From Methylomonas sp. (GTDB lineage: Bacteria; Pseudomonadota; Gammaproteobacteria; Methylococcales; Methylomonadaceae), in the NCBI GenBank assembly GCA_028688235.1, contig JAQTYP010000031.1, positions 1,671 to 14,054 of the forward strand: 12,384 nucleotides of DNA, read 5' to 3'. The notes under the pieces were generated by a model. It was not told the origin of the DNA, ran no database searches, and saw only the letters and a list, made by a program, of their open reading frames with translations. Positions 7,291-12,384 of the stretch are shown here, one piece after another (position 1 is the first letter of the stretch; each line of letters opens with the position of its first letter). The position numbers and the translations under genes are program-made.

Positions 7291-7324
7291 TGCGAATTCA
7301 TTCGCATAGTGCGGATAAATCCGC
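7291..7324. repeat. Two adjacent perfect hairpins (REP/MITE-like)
   Basis: TGCGAAT-TC-ATTCGCA (7291-7306) and GCGGAT-AA-ATCCGC (7311-7324) are perfect palindromic hairpins separated by only four bases and followed by CTACGC. Paired short palindromes of this kind, with GCGAATTCATTCGC and GCGGAT...ATCCGC cores, are typical of dispersed intergenic repeats in Gammaproteobacteria. No other copy lies in this window, so its repeat status is inferred. Confidence 0.6.
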
Positions 7325-7466
7325 CTACGCATATCACTTGAACAGGCTCGTGTTTAGACAGAGCGCATCCCTCGTCAAACTCCAGCGGCTCTGAAAAACG
7401 AGCATGAAGTGACGAGACAAGCTGCAAACTTGGCCCGCCGCGCTGTTCAGGAAAGCTGAATTTTGC

Positions 7467-7500
7467 GACTTCCGGTCGAAACCGTCTCGAAACGGAAGTC
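7467..7500. repeat. Inverted repeat, 8-bp perfect arms
   Basis: GACTTCCG (7467-7474) and CGGAAGTC (7493-7500) are perfect inverted arms around an 18-base loop that contains TCGAAAC twice. There is no T-run, so it is not a terminator. It belongs with the hairpin cluster of the same gene-poor region. Confidence 0.5.
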
Positions 7501-7816
7501 CTGTAAATTCGATTCGCAGCCATTACGCGACCAAATCGGCCGCGCGGATGCGGCAGCATGTCAAGATTGTTTTGAGATTCTCGAAAATTAAAGGACAATA
7601 AAAAACGTCGGCCCTGACTGGCTCTGCGGCTGATTGTCTAAACTTGAGTTTTGCAGAAAGAAAACGCCATAAGCCTTAGTTCGCAGGAATTCATAGCTCA
7701 ATCCCCGCCACGCCATGAGTTTCAAGAAGTAGATGAAGTAAGGCCTAAGAGTGAACCTGAATCGATACTGGAAAACCAACAGCGGCTTTAGCCGGCTTAG
7801 AACAGGACATAATGTA

Positions 7817-9019
7817 GTGGAAGCCCACGCCGTTCATCAATTTTTCTTTCAGTTGATGGTCATTTTGCTGACTGCTCGACTGTTGGGCGAACTATTTGCG
7901 CGCCTGCAAAGTCCGCCGGTCGTCGGTGAATTGCTGGCCGGAGTGATTCTCGGGCCAAGTCTATTGGCTTGGCTGGAACCGAGTCAGGTCATCAAGTTGT
8001 TGGCGGAGATCGGCATCATCCTTCTGCTGTTCGAAGTCGGTCTGGATACCGACATTCGCCAACTGGCAAAAACCGGCTGGAAAGCCCTATTCGTTGCATC
8101 CAGTGGTTTTCTTTGGCCGTTCGTTTTCGGTTTTGGCCTCAGTCATTGGCTGTTCGAACGCAGTTTGCTTGAATCGTTGTTCATTGGCGGCACCCTGACA
8201 GCCACCAGTATTGGTATCACTGTCCGCGTTCTCACTGACCTAAAGCGGCAACATAGCAGGGAAGCCCAAGTGGTGTTGGGCGCAGCGGTGATCGACGACA
8301 TTCTCGGCGTTGTACTTTTGGCCGTTCTTTACGATTTTTCTCTGGTGGGTCAAGTCAACACAGCCAATGTAATGCAGGTCATAGGCTTCATCGCGATGTT
8401 CTTCGTTCTGGCACCGCTATTCGCCAAAGCCATTTCCCTGATAATTCGGCAATTTGCCAAAATTAGTCAAACCGAAGGACTGATTCCCACTCTAATCGTT
8501 TCTCTGGTGTTGTTCTTCGCCTGGCTGGCTCACGAGATGGGGGCTCCTGAATTATTAGGCGGCTTTGCCGCGGGCTTGGCCCTTTCGAGACGCTTTTTTC
8601 TGCCTTTCGGTCTGGCGCTACATGAGGATTCTGACTTTTCAGGCCGAATCGAAGCCCAAATGCTGCCGATCATTCAACTGTTCGTGCCGATTTTTTTCGT
8701 GATGGTCGGGTTGTCGCTGAATCTGCGGAAAATCGATTGGGCATCGTCCTTTATCTGGTGGTTCTCCGCCAGCCTTTTCGCTGCCGCGGTGTTAGGCAAG
8801 CTATTAGGCGCACTATTGCTAAGTGGGCCTTGGAAAGAACGATGGGCCATCGGCATTGCCATGATTCCGCGTGGCGAGGTGGGCCTGATCTTCGCTGAAC
8901 TCGGCCGCACCTCGGGTATTTTGAATAACGACATTTACGCGGTGTTGATTATTGTCATAGCCATGACGACGTTAATGTCACCCATCCTGCTGAAGAGTTA
9001 TTACCGCTACCTGAAATAA
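7817..9019 (+). CDS. Cation:proton antiporter, CPA2 family (KefB/NapA-like membrane domain)
   Basis: This inner-membrane protein would exchange Na+ or K+ for H+. From the preferred GTG start it is 400 residues with about 12 hydrophobic segments. Family signatures are PPVVGELLAGVILGPSLL (33-50), LLLFEVGLDTD (69-79), the ion-binding pair Asp160-Asp161 in AAVIDDILGVV, LGGFAAGLALSRR (247-259) and PRGEVGLIFAELG (351-363). There is no C-terminal TrkA-N/RCK domain, so it is shorter than KefB/KefC and lacks their nucleotide-binding regulation. Start choice: AGGAC sits eight bases before the GTG at 7817. An in-frame GTG at 7751 would add 22 non-membrane residues and has a weaker AAGG upstream. The gene ends 71 bases before sps on the same strand, so co-transcription is possible. 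Position suggests a role in osmotic or pH homeostasis alongside sucrose synthesis. The transported ion cannot be read from the sequence. Confidence 0.88.
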   Translation: MEAHAVHQFFFQLMVILLTARLLGELFARLQSPPVVGELLAGVILGPSLLAWLEPSQVIKLLAEIGIILLLFEVGLDTDIRQLAKTGWKALFVASSGFLWPFVFGFGLSHWLFERSLLESLFIGGTLTATSIGITVRVLTDLKRQHSREAQVVLGAAVIDDILGVVLLAVLYDFSLVGQVNTANVMQVIGFIAMFFVLAPLFAKAISLIIRQFAKISQTEGLIPTLIVSLVLFFAWLAHEMGAPELLGGFAAGLALSRRFFLPFGLALHEDSDFSGRIEAQMLPIIQLFVPIFFVMVGLSLNLRKIDWASSFIWWFSASLFAAAVLGKLLGALLLSGPWKERWAIGIAMIPRGEVGLIFAELGRTSGILNNDIYAVLIIVIAMTTLMSPILLKSYYRYLK

Positions 9020-9090
9020 GTCGATTGCCATATTTAGAAGTGTTAGCCTAGGCCGACGCAGCAAACAACCGTTGTCCATGGAGCAAGACC

Positions 9091-11229
9091 ATGTTGGAAC
9101 ACGAAAAAACCGAATGTTTGCACATCCTCTTGATCAGCATACACGGCCTGATTCGCGCTCATAATCTGGAACTGGGGCGCGACGCCGATACCGGCGGACA
9201 GACCAAATATGTGGTGGAATTGGCCAAAGCCTTGGCAAAGCAAGCGAATGTGGAGCGAGTGGATTTGGTCACACGACGCATCGTCGACAGCGAAGTTAGC
9301 GACGATTACGCCGAAGCCGTCGAGGCATTGGCGGACAACGCCCAAATCATTCGTATCGATGCCGGCCCGGAAGGTTATATCCGCAAGGAAGAGCTGTGGG
9401 ATCATCTGGATAGCTTCGCCGACAACCTTTTGAGTTGGCTGCATGGCCAGCCGCGCTGGCCCGACGTACTGCACAGCCACTATGCCGATGCCGGCTATGT
9501 CGGCGTAAGGCTGTCGCATTGCACGGGCTTGCCGTTGATTCATACCGGTCATTCGCTGGGCAGAGATAAATGCCGTAGATTGCTGGCTCTCGGCCTGACG
9601 ATGCATGAAGTCGAGCAGCGCTATCATATCTCGCGGCGTATCGATGCCGAAGAGGATACCTTGAGCAATGCCGATTTGATCATCACCAGCACTCGCAACG
9701 AGATCGAAGACCAATACGAACTGTATGATTGTTATACGCCGGAGAAAATGGCAATCATCCCGCCGGGTACGGATCTGCAGCAATTCCATCCACCTTTGGA
9801 ACTTGAGGGCGATAATGCCTTTGCCAAGTCCCTGGTAAAGTTTCTGAGCCAACCGGAAAAGCCGCTGATTTTGGCCTTGTCGCGGCCGGACCAACGCAAA
9901 AACATCGTCACCTTATTGGAAGCCTACGGCGAATCGCCGCGTCTACAGGCCATAGCCAATCTGGTGATCGTTGCCGGCAATCGTGACGACATTCGCGAGA
10001 TGGACGAAGGCGCTCAAGCCGTGATGACCGAGCTGTTGCTGGTGATGGACTGCTACGACCTCTATGGCAAGGTGGCGCTACCAAAACACCATTCGGCGGA
10101 CGAGGTGGCGGATATTTATCGCTTGGCGGCGGCATCCAGGGGTGTTTTCGTCAATCCGGCGTTAACGGAACCCTTCGGCCTGACCTTGTTGGAAGCGGCT
10201 GCCAGCGGCTTGCCGTTGGTCTCGACCGAAAACGGTGGGCCGATCGACATCATCGGCAATTGCCGGAACGGCATCTTGCTCGACCCCTTGGATAAGGTCG
10301 CGATCATCGAAGCTTTGCTGAGTCTGTTGGAAAACCCTGAGCGCTGGCAGACTTTCTCCGCCGCGGGGCTGAAAAACGTCGCGCGATTTTATTCCTGGGA
10401 TGCCCACGCACTAGCCTATTTACAAAGAGTGCAGCCGTTGTTGCAGCATTTCGAACGCCTGCCAAAAACGCCACCGGTCGAGAAAACCGGGCGACTGCGC
10501 CGGCAAGCCATTTTTACCGCGTTGGACAATACGCTGCTGGGCGATGATGAGGGGTTGGCGCAATTCGTCAAGTTGATGCGGCAGAAACGACGAAAATGTC
10601 TGTTCGGCATTGCCACCGGGCGGCGGCTGGATGCGGTTTTAGCGTTATTGAAACAACAAGGCATTCCGGCGCCGGATATTCTGATCACCAGTCTCGGCAC
10701 CGAAATCTATTTCACCCCGCAGCTGATTGCCGATATAGCCTGGAGTTACCATATCGATCACTTGTGGACGCCGCAGGTGCTGCGGCGCGTGCTGGGCGGC
10801 TTGCCCGGTCTGACGCCGCAGCCCAAGCGCGAACAAAGCCGCTTCAAGATTTCCTATTATTACGATAGTCAACGGGCGCCAACGATGGAGGAAATTTTAA
10901 CCCTGCTGCGGCAACAGGAACTGTCGGTGAACCCGACACTGTCGTTCGGCCAATTCCTGGATATCGTGCCAGCCAGGGCCTCGAAAGGACAGGCCTTGCG
11001 CTATGTCGCCCGCCAGTGGGATATTTCGTTGGAACGCATCCTGGCAACGGGCGGTTCCGGTGGCGATTGCGACATGGTGGCAGGTAACACGCTTGGCGTC
11101 GTGGTGGCAAATCGCCATCGCGAAGAATTGTCGAATTTATCGGACATGGAACGGGTGTATTTCGCCGAACGACCGAACGCTTGGGGCATATTGGAGGCTA
11201 TCGACCACTATGATTTTTTCAATCTTTAA
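9091..11229 (+). CDS. sps: Sucrose-phosphate synthase with inactive C-terminal phosphatase-like domain
   Basis: This enzyme makes sucrose-6-phosphate from UDP-glucose and fructose-6-phosphate in the cytosol. It is 712 residues. The GT-B glycosyltransferase part (1-455) shows GRDADTGGQTKYVVELAKAL (29-48), HTGHSLGRDK (151-160), PPGTD (224-228), LALSRPDQRKN (261-271), GNRDD and the GT4 E-x7-E motif (Glu360, Glu368) in TEPFGLTLLE. Residues 470-712 are a HAD fold similar to the separate phosphatase next door, with IATGRR and the SRFKISYY lysine (Lys586) kept. However, the nucleophile position of DxDxT is Ala477 (ALDNT), and the GDSGND motif is degraded to GGSGGD. This domain should therefore not hydrolyse phosphate and may help dock the phosphatase. 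GGAG lies seven bases before the ATG. The gene heads a sucrose operon with spp 15 bases downstream. Confidence 0.95.
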   Translation: MLEHEKTECLHILLISIHGLIRAHNLELGRDADTGGQTKYVVELAKALAKQANVERVDLVTRRIVDSEVSDDYAEAVEALADNAQIIRIDAGPEGYIRKEELWDHLDSFADNLLSWLHGQPRWPDVLHSHYADAGYVGVRLSHCTGLPLIHTGHSLGRDKCRRLLALGLTMHEVEQRYHISRRIDAEEDTLSNADLIITSTRNEIEDQYELYDCYTPEKMAIIPPGTDLQQFHPPLELEGDNAFAKSLVKFLSQPEKPLILALSRPDQRKNIVTLLEAYGESPRLQAIANLVIVAGNRDDIREMDEGAQAVMTELLLVMDCYDLYGKVALPKHHSADEVADIYRLAAASRGVFVNPALTEPFGLTLLEAAASGLPLVSTENGGPIDIIGNCRNGILLDPLDKVAIIEALLSLLENPERWQTFSAAGLKNVARFYSWDAHALAYLQRVQPLLQHFERLPKTPPVEKTGRLRRQAIFTALDNTLLGDDEGLAQFVKLMRQKRRKCLFGIATGRRLDAVLALLKQQGIPAPDILITSLGTEIYFTPQLIADIAWSYHIDHLWTPQVLRRVLGGLPGLTPQPKREQSRFKISYYYDSQRAPTMEEILTLLRQQELSVNPTLSFGQFLDIVPARASKGQALRYVARQWDISLERILATGGSGGDCDMVAGNTLGVVVANRHREELSNLSDMERVYFAERPNAWGILEAIDHYDFFNL

Positions 11230-11244
11230 TAGCGTGTCTACGTC

Positions 11245-12099
11245 ATGTTGAAGCGTATCCTGATTTGCACCGACCTGGATCGCACCTTGTTGCCCAACGG
11301 CAGTCAATCGGAGTCACCCGGTGCACGCGAGGTATTCGCGCGTCTGGTGTCGCGGCCCGAAGTGACTTTGGCCTACGTCAGCGGTCGGCACCTGGAACTG
11401 GTGCAAGAGGCGATACGCGATTACGGTTTGCCGACACCCGATTGGGTGATCGGCGACGTCGGCACCACGATCTATAGAGCCGGTGCGGGAGAATGGGAAC
11501 ATTGGACCGCCTGGGAAGAGGATATCGCCACCGACTGGCACGGTCTGACGGCGAAGGATTTGCGGCCCTTGTTTGACGATTTACCGGACTTGCGCTTGCA
11601 GGAAGAGGCGAAGCAAAACCGTTTCAAGCTCAGCTATTATCTGTCGATGCGGTGTGATGCCGAGGCTTTGCGCCTGGAAATGGCTAGCCGGCTGGATGCG
11701 CAAAACCTGGCAGCCGGCCTGATTTACAGCGTGGACGAAGCGATCGCCACCGGCCTGCTGGATGTGTTGCCGGCCCGGGCCACCAAACTGCATGCCGTGG
11801 AGTTTTTGCTGCGACATCAAGCCTTCGAAATCGGCAATACGGTATTTGCCGGCGACAGCGGCAACGATCTGCCGGTGATCGTCAGCCGGATACCGTCGGT
11901 GCTGGTCGCCAATGCCGACCAAGCAGTGGTCGAGCAGGCGCAAACGCAAGTTGCGCGAGACTGCCAGCAAGCGGCTTTTTATCTTGCGCGAGGCGGATTT
12001 TTGGGTATGAACGGCAATTACAGTGCCGGTATATTGGAAGGCATCGCCCACTACCTTCCCGAAACCCGGCACTGGATGGCGGAAGACCATGACCGCTGA
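11245..12099 (+). CDS. spp: Sucrose-6-phosphate phosphatase
   Basis: This cytosolic HAD-superfamily phosphatase converts sucrose-6-phosphate to sucrose, making the pathway irreversible. It is 284 residues, about the usual length for the bacterial enzyme without the plant C-terminal extension. All four HAD motifs are intact: TDLDRTLL with nucleophile Asp10 and Asp12, VSGRH (Ser46), NRFKLSYYL with Lys128, and GDSGND with Asp204 and Asp208. The start follows the sps stop by 15 bases and has no clear Shine-Dalgarno, so translation probably depends on ribosomes arriving from sps. The sequence resembles the degenerate C-terminal domain of the neighbouring synthase, notably RFKLSYY against RFKISYY, which supports a common origin by duplication and fusion. 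Confidence 0.95.
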   Translation: MLKRILICTDLDRTLLPNGSQSESPGAREVFARLVSRPEVTLAYVSGRHLELVQEAIRDYGLPTPDWVIGDVGTTIYRAGAGEWEHWTAWEEDIATDWHGLTAKDLRPLFDDLPDLRLQEEAKQNRFKLSYYLSMRCDAEALRLEMASRLDAQNLAAGLIYSVDEAIATGLLDVLPARATKLHAVEFLLRHQAFEIGNTVFAGDSGNDLPVIVSRIPSVLVANADQAVVEQAQTQVARDCQQAAFYLARGGFLGMNGNYSAGILEGIAHYLPETRHWMAEDHDR

Positions 12100-12186
12100 T
12101 CGCCGGGAGCCCGCAGTGGGCGTAAATTACAGTGAAGTTTCACACGGCGCGATGTCGACACCCACCAACACGAACAGGATACGCTC

Positions 12187-12384
12187 ATGTATGAACAGGT
12201 TTCTCACTCGCTCCTGAACGCCATTCTGGATGATCTGAAACCGGAGATTCGTCGCCAGGATCTGCGGCATTTTTACACCCGGCTGGGCGCCAATTTTTAT
12301 GCGATTTATTCGCTGTTTTTCACCCTGTACGGTCACCGCGAGGATTTCAAGCCGCAAATGCTGCGACTGGTGGAGACCATGGCC
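12187..12384 (+). CDS. ams: Amylosucrase, N-terminal part (gene continues past the right edge)
   Basis: Only 66 codons are visible (MYEQVSHSLLNAILDDLK to LVETMA). They match the helical N-terminal domain of amylosucrases: an amphipathic helix, then RRQDLRHFYTRLGANF, then a short LYGHREDF loop and a further helix. This precedes the GH13 catalytic barrel, which lies outside the window. The enzyme uses sucrose as glucosyl donor to build alpha-1,4-glucan, releasing fructose, so it would link sucrose to glycogen. AGGA lies seven bases before the ATG. The gene follows spp by 87 bases on the same strand. The call rests on a short, non-catalytic segment plus the sps-spp context, so the context carries much of the weight. 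Confidence 0.78.
   Translation, partial: MYEQVSHSLLNAILDDLKPEIRRQDLRHFYTRLGANFYAIYSLFFTLYGHREDFKPQMLRLVETMA

Larger units (their letters stand above)
7072..7816. other. Gene-poor region, probable intergenic repeat or decayed mobile element
   Basis: This 745-base stretch separates the divergent transglycosylase and antiporter genes. It should hold both promoters, but I see no convincing boxes. From about 7203 to 7740 it carries several hairpins, listed separately where perfect, plus distant arms GACAAT (7594-7599) and ATTGTC (7633-7638). Two minus-strand ORFs cross it. One of 131 codons (7203-7598) opens with TTG, runs through the hairpins, has no signal peptide and matches no family I recognise. 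One of 63 codons (7588-7779) overlaps it. Neither has a good ribosome binding site. The density of symmetric sequences fits a repeated non-coding element better than genes. Confidence 0.5.

Noticed and set aside
7203..7598. 131-codon minus-strand ORF as a real gene
   Set aside because: It has a TTG start, no Shine-Dalgarno and no recognised family, and several perfect hairpins run through it, so a repeat element explains it better.
9043..9894. Minus-strand 283-codon ORF opposite the start of sps
   Set aside because: The sps frame is conserved motif by motif over the same bases. The antisense frame has no signature or ribosome site.
11581..12090. Minus-strand 169-codon ORF opposite spp
   Set aside because: It is a shadow of spp, whose four catalytic HAD motifs are all intact in the forward frame.
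12089..12217. Short plus-strand ORF bridging spp and ams, starting at the ATG near 12089
   Set aside because: It overlaps both genes out of frame, is only 42 codons, has no good ribosome site, and its composition looks random.
1..12384. CRISPR arrays, tRNA or rRNA genes, complete insertion sequences
   Set aside because: I saw no regularly spaced direct repeats, no tRNA-like cloverleaf with a CCA end, no rRNA-like stretch and no transposase motif.

Overview
The window looks like chromosomal DNA from a gammaproteobacterium, most likely a methanotroph of the order Methylococcales. This is inferred from the gene order sucrose-phosphate synthase, sucrose-phosphate phosphatase, amylosucrase, which is known from halotolerant methanotrophs, and from moderate GC content and Gram-negative envelope proteins. 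No 16S gene or taxon-specific marker is present, so the assignment is provisional.

Left part (1-4991, all on the minus strand). Read in the direction of transcription, this holds an outer-membrane beta-barrel protein (3984-4991), an exported protein combining WD40-like repeats with a caspase-like protease (1557-3905), a small exported OmpA-family peptidoglycan-binding protein (768-1346), and the N-terminal part of a serine/threonine protein kinase that runs off the left edge (1-717). A Rho-independent terminator lies between the barrel gene and the caspase gene, almost touching the caspase ribosome binding site. A weaker terminator candidate follows the caspase gene. The mature N-termini of the barrel and caspase proteins both carry a helix with a hydrophobic residue every fourth position, ending in Pro-Met. 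This is the most unusual signal in the window and suggests that the two proteins assemble together or share an anchoring segment.

Middle (4992-7816). A 148-base divergent intergenic region has two clear inverted repeats. It is followed by a lipoprotein alpha/beta hydrolase on the plus strand (5140-5982), which converges with a lipoprotein lytic transglycosylase on the minus strand (5998-7071). A gene-poor stretch of about 745 bases then holds several near-perfect hairpins and two unconvincing ORFs. It resembles an intergenic repeat element or a decayed mobile element.

Right part (7817-12384, plus strand). A CPA2-type cation/proton antiporter is followed by the sucrose genes: sps (with an inactivated C-terminal phosphatase-like domain), spp (with all catalytic residues intact) and the first 66 codons of amylosucrase. 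Together these make sucrose from UDP-glucose and fructose-6-phosphate, dephosphorylate it, and then use or recycle it. The adjacent antiporter fits an osmotic or ion-homeostasis role, although that link is inferred from position only.
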